Source of the DNA: Cellulosimicrobium terreum
Lineage (GTDB): Bacteria > Actinomycetota > Actinomycetes > Actinomycetales > Cellulomonadaceae
Length of the DNA stretch: 64,000 nucleotides
Assembly: GCA_014803435.1 (NCBI GenBank)
Contig: JACYFD010000002.1
Coordinates: 248,001-312,000 of the forward strand
Direction of reading: 5' to 3'
Position 1 is the stretch's first letter. Every line of letters starts with the position of its first letter. Below are positions 43,049-52,262 of this stretch, in pieces. The position numbers and the translations under genes are program-made. The notes below the pieces were generated by a model. That model was not told the origin of the DNA, searched no databases, and saw nothing but the letters and a program-made list of their open reading frames with translations.

Positions 43049-43999
43049 TCATCGGCGCCGTGCGGGGACCCCCGACACGAGATGTGGCAGGACGTGGACG
43101 GCGTAGCCGTCCGCCACACGGGCGACGACGTCCGCGACGGGTGCGTCCCAGACGTCCTGGTGGAAGATCTCCGTCTCGACGTCGCCCGTGTAGCTGGCCT
43201 CGGCGACCCACCGGGTGATCGTGGGGAAGTCGACGTACCCGTCGCCGACGTACCCGCGCGAGAGCAGCGGGTCCGCGGCGAGCGGCAGGATCCAGTCGCA
43301 CACCTGATAGCCCGCGATGCGACCCTCCGCGCCGGCGCGCGCGATGCCCGCCCGCAGCTCGGGGTCCCACCACACGTGGTAGGTGTCGACGACGACACCC
43401 ACGGTGGAGGGGTGGAACGGTGCGGCGAGGTCGAGCGCCTGGCCGAGCGTCGACACCACGGCGCGGTCGGCCGCGAAGATCGGGTGCAGTGCCTCGAGCA
43501 CGATCCGGACGCCGTGGTCGGCGGCGAACGGGACGAGGTCGGCGATCCGGTCGGCGACCCTCGCCCGCGCCGCGACGACGTCGCGGTCGCCGGGTCCGGC
43601 GTCAGGCCGCGGGCCCTGTCCTGGCGTGCCGTTGGCGGGCAGCCCGCCGACGACGAACACGAGCTCGTGCGTGCCGACGGTCGCCGCCTCCTCGATCGCG
43701 CGGCGGTTGTCGTCGAGCGCGGCGGCGATCCCGTCGGGGTCGGCGGTGGTGAGGAAGCCGCCGCGGCACAGGGAGGACACGCGCAGCCCCGCCTCGGCGA
43801 CGACCTGGGCGGCGCGGTGCACACCGATCTCCTGGACGCGGTCGCGCCACAGCCCGACGGCGCCGTACCCCGCCTCCGCGGCGGCCGCGACGGCCTCCTC
43901 GAGGGTGGCGTGCTTGACCGTCGCCGTGTTGAGCGAGCAGCGGGAGAGGTCGGGCATGTCGGTGTCCCTTGCCATGGTCTCGGTCGTCGGTGTCGTCAT
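43049..43999 (-). CDS. Sugar phosphate isomerase/epimerase (TIM barrel, AP-endonuclease-2 superfamily)
   Basis: This 316-residue TIM-barrel protein has the typical metal-ligand segments VLEALHP, VVVDTYHVWWDP, YQVCDW and EIFHQDVW. It is the last of three overlapping genes in a catabolic operon with a Gfo/Idh/MocA oxidoreductase and a DUF993 protein. It likely isomerises or cleaves an oxidised sugar. The start is ATG 43999, overlapping the upstream stop (ATGA). Confidence 0.85.
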   Translation of the reverse strand: MTTPTTETMARDTDMPDLSRCSLNTATVKHATLEEAVAAAAEAGYGAVGLWRDRVQEIGVHRAAQVVAEAGLRVSSLCRGGFLTTADPDGIAAALDDNRRAIEEAATVGTHELVFVVGGLPANGTPGQGPRPDAGPGDRDVVAARARVADRIADLVPFAADHGVRIVLEALHPIFAADRAVVSTLGQALDLAAPFHPSTVGVVVDTYHVWWDPELRAGIARAGAEGRIAGYQVCDWILPLAADPLLSRGYVGDGYVDFPTITRWVAEASYTGDVETEIFHQDVWDAPVADVVARVADGYAVHVLPHLVSGVPARRR

Positions 44000-45300
44000 C
44001 GGGCTGCCCCGTTCGTCTCGAGGAACACGCGGGTGCGGCGGGCCGCGAGGTCGGGGTCGAGGAGCAGCCCGGACCGGTCCGCGAGGCGGACCAGCGTGAC
44101 GAGGTGCGCGACCGACCGGCCGGCGTGCAGGCCGCCGACCATCTGGAAGCCGGGCTGCGCCCCGTTGAGCCACGCGAGGAACGCGATGCCGGCCTTGTAG
44201 GAGGAGGTCGGGGCAGTGAAGACGTGCCGGCTCAGCGCCTCCGTCGCGGAGAGGATCGCGTGCGCGCGGTCGGGGCGGCCCGCGTCCAGCGCCTGGAGGG
44301 CTGTCGACGCAGCCGGGTAGATGGCCGCGAAGATGCCGAGCAGCGCGTCCGAGTGCGCCTTCCCGTCACCCACGACGAGCTCCGGATAGTTGTAGTCGTC
44401 CCCGGTGTAGTGGCGAACCACGCCGGGTGCGCCGGGGCCGGTGCCGGGGTCGAGCGCCGCGAGGCGCGCCCGCAGCCCTTTCTCCCGGGCGGCGTCGAGC
44501 AACGAGACCTTCACCCCGTCGACCCGCGCCTGGTGGGTGCGGACCAGGTCGACGAACACGTCCGTGGCGGCGGCGGCGTCGTCGCCGGTGCCCCAGTAGC
44601 CGGCCAGGGCCGGGTCGAACATCGTCCCGAGCCAGTGGAGGATCACGGGAGCGTCGGCCTCGGCGAGCACGGCGTCGTACACGTGGGCGTAGTCCTCGGG
44701 GGAGCGGGCCACCCGGGCGAGAGCGCGCGACGCCATGACGACGACCTGTGCACCGGCGTCCTGCACGACGTGGACCTGCTCGCGGTAGGCGTCGACCACG
44801 GCGGCGAGCGCAGCCGGGTCGCCGGGGGTCCAGCCGGCGACGACCGTCGGGTCGAGCTGGTCGGTGCCGGCGCCGCACGCGATGCGGCCGCCCACGGAGC
44901 GAGCCTCTGCCGCGGACCGACGGACGAGCTCCTGCGTCGGCGCCCAGTCGAGTCCCGCGCCGCGCTGCGCAGTGTCCATCGCGTCGGCGACGCCGAGCCC
45001 GTGCGCCCAGATGCGGTGACGGTAGCCGAGCGTCGCGTCCCAGTCGACGGTCGCGGGCGCGCCGGGCACGTTGGGTGCGCCGGGCTGCGGCACGACGTGC
45101 ACGGCGGCGAACGCGACGCGGGACGTCGACGCGGTCGACGGGGCTGTCCATGGCCCGGGCACGAGCAGCTCGCGCACCTCGGTGCCCGCGACGCGACCGT
45201 CGTCGGTGAACCGTGGCAGGCGCACGACCGCACCGGACCCCTCCCGGTCGCGCAGCTCGCACGCGCCCGGGAAGGAGACCGGCATGGTCGTCGCGCTCAC
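43996..45300 (-). CDS. DUF993 family protein (dihydrodipicolinate synthase-like)
   Basis: This 434-residue protein matches DUF993, a relative of class I aldolases. Its recognisable segments are YRHRIWAHGLGVADAMDTAQRG, IACGAGTDQLDP, VILHWLGTMFDPALAGYWG and GVKVSLLDAAREKGLR, where the Lys is the likely Schiff-base residue. Function is experimentally unproven. Position between the oxidoreductase and epimerase suggests a lyase or aldolase step on a modified sugar. The start is GTG 45300, overlapping the upstream stop (GTGA). Confidence 0.85.
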   Translation of the reverse strand: MSATTMPVSFPGACELRDREGSGAVVRLPRFTDDGRVAGTEVRELLVPGPWTAPSTASTSRVAFAAVHVVPQPGAPNVPGAPATVDWDATLGYRHRIWAHGLGVADAMDTAQRGAGLDWAPTQELVRRSAAEARSVGGRIACGAGTDQLDPTVVAGWTPGDPAALAAVVDAYREQVHVVQDAGAQVVVMASRALARVARSPEDYAHVYDAVLAEADAPVILHWLGTMFDPALAGYWGTGDDAAAATDVFVDLVRTHQARVDGVKVSLLDAAREKGLRARLAALDPGTGPGAPGVVRHYTGDDYNYPELVVGDGKAHSDALLGIFAAIYPAASTALQALDAGRPDRAHAILSATEALSRHVFTAPTSSYKAGIAFLAWLNGAQPGFQMVGGLHAGRSVAHLVTLVRLADRSGLLLDPDLAARRTRVFLETNGAAR

Positions 45301-46463
45301 AGCGTGATCTCGGGGACGTCGAGCCTTCGGCCCTCGGCGGACGAGCGCAGCCCGAGCTCGGCGAGCTGCACGCCGCGCGCCGCGGAGAGCAGGTCGAAGC
45401 GGTGCGGACGGCCGGCGTGGACGTCGCGCAGGAACTCCTCCCACTGGAGCTTGAAGCCGTTGTCCAGGTCGGCGTTCGCCGGGACCTCGAGCCACTGGTC
45501 GCGGAAGGGCTCGGTGACGGGCAGGTCCGGGTTCCACACCGGCTTGGGGGTGTGGGCGCGCTGCTGCGCCACGCACTTGCGCAGGCCCGCGACCGCGGAG
45601 CCGTGCGTGCCGTCGATCTGGAACTCGACGAGCTCGTCGCGGTAGACACGCACGGCCCAGGACGAGTTGATCTGTGCGACGACGGGATCCCCGCCGGGGG
45701 TCTCGATCTCGAAGATGCCGTACGCGGCGTCGTCGGCGGTCGCGGCGTACTCCTGGCCCTGCTCGTCCCAGCGGGTGGGGATGTGGGTCGTGGTCTGCGC
45801 GGTGACGGTCCGGACGGAGCCGAGGATGCCCTCGAGCACGTAGTTCCAGTGGCAGAACATGTCGGTGGTCATGCCGCCGCCGTCCTGGGCGCGGTAGTTC
45901 CACGACGGGCGCTGCGCGGCCTGGTGGTCGCCCTCGAACACCCAGTAGCCGAACTCGCCGCGCAGCGACAGGATGCGGCCGAAGAAGCCCTCGTCGACGA
46001 GTCGGCGCAGCTTGACGAGGCCGGGCAGGTAGAGCTTGTCGTGCACGACGCCGGCCGTCACGCCGGTCTCCTCGCGCAGCCGCGCGAGGTCGACGGCCTC
46101 GGCGAGGGTCTCCGCCGTCGGCTTCTCGGTGTACACGTGCTTGCCGGCCTGCATCGCCTTGGTGAGCGTCTTCGCGCGCAGCGCGGTCATGGAGGCGTCG
46201 AAGACGACGTCGACCGTCGGGTCCGCGATCGCGCCGTCGAGGTCGGTGGTCCAGTGCTGGACGTCGTGCTGGGCGGCGAGCTCGCGGATCTTCGACTCGT
46301 TGCGGCCGATGAGGATCGGCTCGACCTGGAGGCGGGTCCCGTCGGCGAGCTCGACGCCACCCTGGTCACGGATGGGGAGGATCGAGCGGACGAGGTGCTG
46401 GCGGTAACCCATGCGGCCGGTCACGCCGTTCATGGCGATCCGCAGGGTGCGGGTGGTGGTCAT
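45297..46463 (-). CDS. Gfo/Idh/MocA family oxidoreductase
   Basis: This 388-residue NAD(P)-dependent sugar dehydrogenase has a Rossmann N-terminus (MNGVTGRMGYRQHLVRSIL), the EKP motif in HVYTEKPTAET and a C-terminal beta-sheet domain. It is the first gene of the three-gene sugar operon. A LacI-type palindrome lies 45 bases upstream of the start and the LacI regulator gene is immediately upstream. The substrate is probably a hexose or cyclitol derivative, not identifiable from sequence. Confidence 0.88.
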   Translation of the reverse strand: MTTTRTLRIAMNGVTGRMGYRQHLVRSILPIRDQGGVELADGTRLQVEPILIGRNESKIRELAAQHDVQHWTTDLDGAIADPTVDVVFDASMTALRAKTLTKAMQAGKHVYTEKPTAETLAEAVDLARLREETGVTAGVVHDKLYLPGLVKLRRLVDEGFFGRILSLRGEFGYWVFEGDHQAAQRPSWNYRAQDGGGMTTDMFCHWNYVLEGILGSVRTVTAQTTTHIPTRWDEQGQEYAATADDAAYGIFEIETPGGDPVVAQINSSWAVRVYRDELVEFQIDGTHGSAVAGLRKCVAQQRAHTPKPVWNPDLPVTEPFRDQWLEVPANADLDNGFKLQWEEFLRDVHAGRPHRFDLLSAARGVQLAELGLRSSAEGRRLDVPEITL

Positions 46464-46507
46464 GGTGCGACTCCGTCGTCGGTCTGGTGCGCGGTGCGGG
46501 TGGGCGC

Positions 46508-46521
46508 GGAATGCGCTTTCC
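46508..46521. promoter_or_regulatory. LacI-family operator-like palindrome
   Basis: GGAATGCGCTTTCC is symmetric at 12 of 14 positions around a GCGC core, typical for LacI-family operators. It lies between the LacI gene and the sugar operon, 45 bases before the oxidoreductase start. Confidence 0.6.
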
Positions 46522-46585
46522 CACAGCATATGGACGACCGGTTCCGCACGTCAAGGTCCTGAGGGGGTGTGCCGCCGTCGGCGGG

Positions 46586-47698
46586 TCACCGGGCGCCCGG
46601 AAGCGGCGGGGTCGACGCCCGGAGGACGACCGATCCCCGCACCTCGACGCGGCCCGGCGCGCTCGGCTCGGCAGGGTCGGCAGGATCCGTCGGCCGGGCC
46701 GGGCCGGACAGTGCGTCGTCGGCCCCGGTCGGGAGGTCGAGCGCGAGGGCGAGCGCGCGGGCGCCGACCTCCACGAGCGGGATCCTGACGGTGGTCAGGC
46801 CCGGGTCGACGTCGCGCAGGGTGACGATATCGTCGAACCCCGCGACGGCGACGTCGTCGGGCACGTGGAGCCCGGCGTCCCGGACGGCAGCCATCGCCCC
46901 GACGGCCATGACGTCGCTCACGGCGAAGACGACGCGCGGCCCGTCCGGCCCGGACCCGCCCACCCCGTGCAGGAGGTCCCGCATCGCGCCGTACCCGCCG
47001 TCGCGCGTGAACGGGCTCGCGACCACGGCGTCCGGCTCCAGGGCGCAGCCGAGCTCGCGCAGCGCGTCGGCGAAGCCGCGCGCCCGGTCCACGGCGGTAC
47101 GGTGCTCCGGCGGTCCCGCGAGCACGCCGAACGAGCGGTACCCGAGGCCGTGCAGCGCGCGCGCGAGGTCCGCCGCACCCGCGGCGTTGGCGATCTCCAC
47201 GGCAGGCAGCCCCTCGAGCGGCTGGCCGACGAGCGCGACCCTGCCGCCGTCGGCCCGGTACTCGGCGAGCGTCCTGCGCAGGACCTCCTCGGCGTCCCCG
47301 CTCGCGATCCGGCTCCCGCCCAGCACGAGCGCACGCGACTTCTGGCGGCGCATGAGCTCGACGAACGCGAGCTCGCGCTCCGGGCTGAGCTGCGTGCTCG
47401 CGAGCGTGACGAGGAGTCCCGACCGCTCGGCCGCCTCGGTCACGCCGGCGGCGAGGGAGGAGAAGTAGGGGTCGGAGATGTCGTGCACGACGAGGCCGAC
47501 CGTCGCGGAGCGTCCGCGCGCCATCGCCTGGGCGATCGGGTCGGCGACGTAGCCGAGGCGGCGCGCGGCGTCGAGCACGCGGTCGCGCAGGTCGGGGCGG
47601 ACGGTCCGGTTCGCGCTCCCGTTGATGGCACGCGAGGCCGTCGCGAGCGACACCCCGGCGTCGCGCGCGACCTGCTGGAGCGTGACGGCGTTCAGCAT
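46586..47698 (-). CDS. LacI-family transcriptional regulator
   Basis: This 370-residue repressor has an N-terminal HTH (VTLQQVARDAGVSLATASRAING) and hinge (RLGYVADPIAQAMARG), followed by a periplasmic-binding-protein-like sensor (VGLVVHDISDPYFSSLAAGV). It lies directly upstream of the sugar operon and most likely represses it until the cognate sugar is present. The start is ATG 47698. Confidence 0.92.
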   Translation of the reverse strand: MLNAVTLQQVARDAGVSLATASRAINGSANRTVRPDLRDRVLDAARRLGYVADPIAQAMARGRSATVGLVVHDISDPYFSSLAAGVTEAAERSGLLVTLASTQLSPERELAFVELMRRQKSRALVLGGSRIASGDAEEVLRRTLAEYRADGGRVALVGQPLEGLPAVEIANAAGAADLARALHGLGYRSFGVLAGPPEHRTAVDRARGFADALRELGCALEPDAVVASPFTRDGGYGAMRDLLHGVGGSGPDGPRVVFAVSDVMAVGAMAAVRDAGLHVPDDVAVAGFDDIVTLRDVDPGLTTVRIPLVEVGARALALALDLPTGADDALSGPARPTDPADPAEPSAPGRVEVRGSVVLRASTPPLPGAR

Positions 47699-47737
47699 GC
47701 GTGACAGCCTAGCGAGACCTCCGACCGAGGAGACCCC

Positions 47738-48532
47738 ATGAACAGGACCGAGCGGCTCTACGCCGTCGCGGAAGAGCTGCGGCGTGCAGGCCGGACGGGC
47801 ACCACCGGCCCGCGGCTCGCCGCGGCGCTCGAGGTGAGCGAGCGCACCATCAAGCGCGACGTCGCCGCGCTGCAGCAGGCCGGGCTGACGATCTGGGCGC
47901 AGGCCGGGCCGGGCGGCGGCTACGTGCTGGACCCGAGCGCGACCCTGCCGCCCGTGAACTTCACCCCCGGGCAGGCCGTCGCGGTCGCGGTCGCGCTCGC
48001 CTCGCTCCCGCCCGGCAGCCCGTTCGCCGTCGACGCCTCCTCCGCGCGCGGCAAGGTCTGGGACGCGCTCGCCGACGGGGACCGCGCACGCGCGCAGGAG
48101 CTCGCGGCGCGCGTGTGGGTGCGCCGTGCGGACGCGACCGCCCGCCCCGACGTGGACCGTGCACCCGGTGGCGTGCCGGGGGACGGCGGGGGCGTCGTCG
48201 CGCAGGCCCGGACGCACCTGGGCGTCCTGCGTGCGGTGGAGCAGTCGCTCGCGTCGTCGCGCGTGCTCGCCATCCGCTACCGGGACGGTCGCGGCGAGGA
48301 GACGACGCGGCGGGTCGAGCCAGTGATCCTCGCGCACACCGACGGCCGCTGGTACCTCGTCGCGTGGTGCCGGCTGCGCGAGGGCGTGCGCTGGTTCCGG
48401 CTGTCGCGCGTCGTGCGCGCGGACGTCACCGCGGAGCCGTACGTGCCGCTCCCGGTCGAGGACGTGGGCGAGCCTCCCGACGACGCGGCGGCGGTCTACG
48501 CGCCCGACACCGGAGCCCCGTCGCGAGCCTGA
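47738..48532 (+). CDS. WYL-domain transcriptional regulator (YafY-like)
   Basis: This 264-residue protein has a DeoR/HTH_11-type N-terminus (LYAVAEELRRAG, SERTIKRDVAALQQAG) and a WYL ligand-sensing domain ending GRWYLVAWCRLREGVRWFRLSRV. It is transcribed divergently from lacI with 39 bp between. Ligand and targets are unknown. AGGAG precedes the ATG. Confidence 0.9.
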   Translation: MNRTERLYAVAEELRRAGRTGTTGPRLAAALEVSERTIKRDVAALQQAGLTIWAQAGPGGGYVLDPSATLPPVNFTPGQAVAVAVALASLPPGSPFAVDASSARGKVWDALADGDRARAQELAARVWVRRADATARPDVDRAPGGVPGDGGGVVAQARTHLGVLRAVEQSLASSRVLAIRYRDGRGEETTRRVEPVILAHTDGRWYLVAWCRLREGVRWFRLSRVVRADVTAEPYVPLPVEDVGEPPDDAAAVYAPDTGAPSRA

Positions 48533-48598
48533 CCGCAATCCCGCCGTCCCGGCGTGCCGCGCGCGGTCGATGTGGGCGGGAGCCACCAGACTCGGCGC

Positions 48599-49651
48599 AT
48601 GGACCAGCAGGAGGCACGGGAGATCAAGTCGCAGCTCGCGGACTACGCGCGCGAGCTCGCGGAGCGCAGCGGCGTGTCGGGGATCGAGGCGAGCGGGGTG
48701 CCCGACGACGCGGCGCAGCTCGTCCGTGCACCGAGCCTCGCGCTCGGCCTGGCCCCGAGAGGCGACGGGCGGTACGCCATCGCGGTCCGGTACCGGCTCG
48801 GCCTCCCGGCCGCGCGCAGCATCGCGCGCAAGGTCGCGTCCGAGGCCGGGGAGACGGTCGACGTCCGGCGGACGGGGCGGATCCGTGCGCACGGTCCGTC
48901 CTCGGGCGAGCGCGGTCGGCCCGGCCTGCGACCGCCCGTGGCCACGGCGCAGGCCGCCGGGGAGACCGGTCGGGCGCGGCCCCTGCGGCCCGGGGTGTCC
49001 GTCGCGCACGTCGACGTGACCGCCGGGACGCTCGGCGCGTTCGTCCGCGCGGCCACGGACGGCACGGCCGAGCAGGTCCATCTGCTGTCCAACTGGCACG
49101 TGCTGGTCGGTTCGCCCTCCGCACGGCTGGGCGACGTCGTCCTGCAGCCCGGTCCTGCCGACGGCGGGAGGGCGCCCGCGGACCGCGTGGGCACGCTCGC
49201 CGCGCTCGTCCCTCTGGTGGCGGGCGAGACGCAGACCGTCGACGCGGCGCTCGCGCTGCTCGACGACCCGGAGGTGGACGCGACCTACCCGGTCGGGCAG
49301 GTCACGCAGACCGCGCGGGCGATCGGCGACGAGGCCGTGGGCAAGGTCGGCCGGACCACGGGCGTGACCGCCGGCCGGGTGACCGCGATCGAGCTCGACG
49401 ACGTGGTCGTCGGCTACGGCGACGAGCTCGGGGCGCTGCGGTTCGACGACCAGGTCGAGGTCGAGTCCACCGGCACCGGCCCGTTCTCGCGCGGCGGCGA
49501 CTCCGGCTCGCTCGTGTACCGCGAGGACGGCGTGGCGCTCGGGCTCCTGTTCGCCGGGTCGGAGACCGGCGGGTCGAACGGCTCCGGGCTGACGTACTGC
49601 AACCCGATCGACACGGTGCTCGAGAAGCTGGGCGCGACGCTGCTCGCGTGA
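48599..49651 (+). CDS. Trypsin-like serine protease with NAL1-like N-terminal domain
   Basis: This 350-residue protein has a small alpha/beta N-terminal domain (residues 1-100) and a chymotrypsin-fold domain. The likely triad is H167 (NWHVL), D215 (VDAALALLD) and S302 in GGDSGSLV. The oxyanion glycine is present. No signal peptide is seen. The next gene encodes a stand-alone relative of its N-terminal domain. Its role is unknown. The start is ATG 48599. Confidence 0.8.
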   Translation: MDQQEAREIKSQLADYARELAERSGVSGIEASGVPDDAAQLVRAPSLALGLAPRGDGRYAIAVRYRLGLPAARSIARKVASEAGETVDVRRTGRIRAHGPSSGERGRPGLRPPVATAQAAGETGRARPLRPGVSVAHVDVTAGTLGAFVRAATDGTAEQVHLLSNWHVLVGSPSARLGDVVLQPGPADGGRAPADRVGTLAALVPLVAGETQTVDAALALLDDPEVDATYPVGQVTQTARAIGDEAVGKVGRTTGVTAGRVTAIELDDVVVGYGDELGALRFDDQVEVESTGTGPFSRGGDSGSLVYREDGVALGLLFAGSETGGSNGSGLTYCNPIDTVLEKLGATLLA

Positions 49652-49741
49652 CGCACCGGCGCCTGCGTGTCGCGACGGGCGCCGCGTCGCTGTCGCGCGC
49701 CCACGATCAGGCGCACAATGAGAGCAGGGAGGTGGTCGACC

Positions 49742-49978
49742 GTGGCGAGCCTCGATCGAGCGCGTGAGGCCAAGGCGCTCCTGCGCGAGGAGATCGGCGG
49801 GACGCAGGGCGTGAACGGCGTCGGGCTGACCCGTGCCGGCCGTGCGGACGCCGTCGACGACTGGGTCCTCCGTGTCAACGTCGCGTCGGCGGACGTCTCC
49901 GTCCCCGCGCGGGTCGACGGTGTCGAGGTCGAGGTCCGCGTCGTCGGTCCCGTGGTCGCCGCGCGCTCCTCGTCCTAG
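49742..49978 (+). CDS. Small protein resembling the protease N-terminal domain
   Basis: This 78-residue protein shows the pattern GVNGVGLTR, WVLRVNV and VPARVDGVEVEVRVVGPV. That pattern is typical of the small domain preceding NAL1-like trypsin folds. The start is GTG 49742 with GGGAGG 9 bases upstream. It lies 90 bp downstream of the protease gene on the same strand. It may bind the protease or be the relic of a second protease gene; no protease domain follows. Confidence 0.65.
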   Translation: MASLDRAREAKALLREEIGGTQGVNGVGLTRAGRADAVDDWVLRVNVASADVSVPARVDGVEVEVRVVGPVVAARSSS

Positions 49979-50034
49979 CGTCCCGACCCCGACGGGGTGG
50001 AGTGGGCACCCGTCGGACCGGGGAGAATGGCGCC

Positions 50035-52188
50035 ATGCGACCAGCCCGGCTCCCGCGTGTCCGTGCCTCCGAGCTCGTCGGACGGGGCTGGCTCAACACC
50101 GGCGGCAAGCCCCTGAACCTCGCGGACCTGCGCGGGAAAGTCCTCATCGTCGACTTCTGGACCTTCTGCTGCGTGAACTGCCTGCACGTCCTCGACGAGC
50201 TGCGCGAGCTCGAGGAGTCGCGGCGCGACGAGCTCGTGATCATCGGCGTGCACTCGCCGAAGTTCGAGCACGAGGCCGACCCCGCCGCGCTCGCCGCTGC
50301 CGTCGAGCGCTACGACGTGCGCCACCCCGTGCTCGACGACCCCGAGCTCGTCACCTGGTCCGCCTACACCGCGCGCGCCTGGCCGACGCTCGTCGTCATC
50401 GACCCCGAGGGGTACGTCGTCGCGCAGATGGCGGGCGAGGGGCACGCCTCCGCGCTCGCGGCGCTCGTCGACGAGCTGGTGGCCGAGCACGACGCCAAGG
50501 GCACCCTCCACCGGGGGCAGGGGCCCTACGTGGCTCCGCCCGCGACGTCGGGCACGCTGCGGTTCCCCGCGAAGGCGATCACGCTGCCGGGCGGGAACCT
50601 GCTCGTCGCGGACGCCGGCCACCACTCGCTCGCCGAGCTCACGCCCGACGCCGAGACGCTCGTCCGGCGCATCGGCACCGGCGAGCGCGGGCTCGTCGAC
50701 GGCCCGCCCGACGTCGCCCGGTTCAGCGAGCCGGGCGGGCTGTGCCTGGTCCCGGAGGAGCTGCGGCCGTTCGTGGGGTACGACGTGCTCGTCGCCGACA
50801 CCGTGAACCACGCCCTGCGCGGCGTGCGGCTGGCCGACGGTCACGTGACGACCGTCGCGGGGAACGGGCAGCAGTACATGGTGGGGGCGGTGGACAACCT
50901 GCTGCCTATGCCTGTGCCTGTTCGGGTGGCCGGGGAGGTCGTGGGGGGTGGCGGCGACGGGTCTACCATCCGGTCGCTCGTTCCTCGCGACCTCCCGCCA
51001 GACCCGCCACGACCCGCCGCCACCACCCCCCACGACCTCGAGCCTGGGTTCGCCACTTCCGGGAGCAGCGCGTTCGAGTCCAGCCTCTCCTTCGGAGAGG
51101 ACGTCGCGGTGCCGGCCGAGGTGGTCTCGGCGGCGCGGCGGCAGAAGCTGTCGTCGCCGTGGGACGTCGTGTGGTCCGCCGAGCTGGCGGCGTTCGTCGT
51201 GGCGATGGCGGGGAACCACACGCTGTGGGCGTTCGACGACGAGCAAGGGTCGATCGGGCTGCTCGCCGGGACGATGAACGAGGGGCTGGAGGACGGGCCG
51301 GGGGAGTCGGCGTGGTTCGCGCAGCCCTCGGGTCTCGCGGTCGGGGCGGACGGCGCGATCTGGGTCGCGGACTCCGAGACGTCGGCGCTGCGGCACGTGG
51401 CCCCGGTGGACGGCATGGGGGTGGAGGTGCGGTCCGTCGTCGGGCAGGGCCTCTTCGACTTCGGTCACCGGGACGGGCCTGCGGACCAGGCGCTGATGCA
51501 GCACGCGCTCGGCGTCGCGGTGCTCCCGGACGGCAGCGTCGTCGTGGCGGACACGTACAACGGCGCGATCCGCCGCGTCACCCTTGACAGCTCGGGCGGG
51601 GGCGAGGTCACGACCCTCGCCACGGGTCTCGCGGAGCCGAGCGGGATCGTGGTGGAGGTGGTCGACGGCGAGGACGGAGCGCCGGCGGGCGTGCACCTGC
51701 TCGTCGTGGAGTCCGCGGCACACCGGATCACGCGGATCGCGCTCCCGTCGACGCTCGCCGGGGACGTGCTCGACGGCGGGGCCCACCGCACGCAGCGGCC
51801 GGTCACCGAGGTCGGGGCGGGGCCGCTGCGGCTCGAGGTGCCGTTCGTCCCGGCGCCGGGGCAGAAGCTCGACGACCGGTTCGGACCGTCGACCGAGCTG
51901 CGGGTGAGCGCGACCCCGCCGGAGCTCCTGCTGTCCGGGGCGGGGACGGGCGTCGACCTGTCACGCGACCTCGTCGTGAACCCCGAGGTGCACGACGGCG
52001 TGCTGCACGTGACCGCGCGGGCGGCGTCGTGCGACGTCGTGCCGCTGCGGGCCGACGGGACCCCGGACCCCGACGTCTACCCCGCGTGCCACCTGGCGCA
52101 GCAGGACTGGGGGGTGCCCGTCCGGGTCCTCGTCGGCGACGGCGCGTCGACGCCCGTCCCGGAGCTCGTGCTCCCGCTGCGCGGCTGA
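50035..52188 (+). CDS. Thioredoxin-like/NHL-repeat protein
   Basis: This 717-residue protein has a thioredoxin-like domain (residues 15-150) with a CVNC redox motif after FWTFC. An NHL-repeat beta-propeller follows (about 170-560, repeated VADxxNHxLR/VVADTYNGAIRRV elements), with a C-terminal beta domain. This arrangement is widespread in Actinobacteria (NHLRC2-like) and has no firm function. Residues 301-335 come from a long inverted repeat, and the surrounding 70 codons use CCT and GTT codons rarely used elsewhere, suggesting an insertion into the propeller. The start is ATG 50035. Confidence 0.86.
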   Translation: MRPARLPRVRASELVGRGWLNTGGKPLNLADLRGKVLIVDFWTFCCVNCLHVLDELRELEESRRDELVIIGVHSPKFEHEADPAALAAAVERYDVRHPVLDDPELVTWSAYTARAWPTLVVIDPEGYVVAQMAGEGHASALAALVDELVAEHDAKGTLHRGQGPYVAPPATSGTLRFPAKAITLPGGNLLVADAGHHSLAELTPDAETLVRRIGTGERGLVDGPPDVARFSEPGGLCLVPEELRPFVGYDVLVADTVNHALRGVRLADGHVTTVAGNGQQYMVGAVDNLLPMPVPVRVAGEVVGGGGDGSTIRSLVPRDLPPDPPRPAATTPHDLEPGFATSGSSAFESSLSFGEDVAVPAEVVSAARRQKLSSPWDVVWSAELAAFVVAMAGNHTLWAFDDEQGSIGLLAGTMNEGLEDGPGESAWFAQPSGLAVGADGAIWVADSETSALRHVAPVDGMGVEVRSVVGQGLFDFGHRDGPADQALMQHALGVAVLPDGSVVVADTYNGAIRRVTLDSSGGGEVTTLATGLAEPSGIVVEVVDGEDGAPAGVHLLVVESAAHRITRIALPSTLAGDVLDGGAHRTQRPVTEVGAGPLRLEVPFVPAPGQKLDDRFGPSTELRVSATPPELLLSGAGTGVDLSRDLVVNPEVHDGVLHVTARAASCDVVPLRADGTPDPDVYPACHLAQQDWGVPVRVLVGDGASTPVPELVLPLRG
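50935..51039 (+). repeat. Inverted repeat inserted in frame in the NHL gene
   Basis: The left arm (50935-50956, beginning GAGGTCGTGGGGGGTGG) and right arm (51015-51039) match over 22 bases with one 3-nt indel. A small inner hairpin (GGTCGC/GCGACC) lies between. It encodes Pro/Gly-rich sequence absent from the normal propeller pattern, where VAGNGxQ should run directly into LSSPWDV. Confidence 0.75.
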
Positions 52189-52189
52189 C

Positions 52190-52249
52190 GCCGAACCCCG
52201 GGTTGTGTGCCGATCCGGTCGGCGAACGGCGCGCAACCCGGGGCTCGGC
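52190..52249. repeat. GCCGAACCCC intergenic palindrome, copy 1
   Basis: This 60-bp element has 16-nt outer arms (GCCGAACCCCGGGTTG and its inverse, one mismatch) and an inner GCCGA/TCGGC hairpin. It lies between the convergent NHL and EIIA genes and may double as a terminator. Confidence 0.85.
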
Positions 52250-52262
52250 ACGCTGGCGGGGG

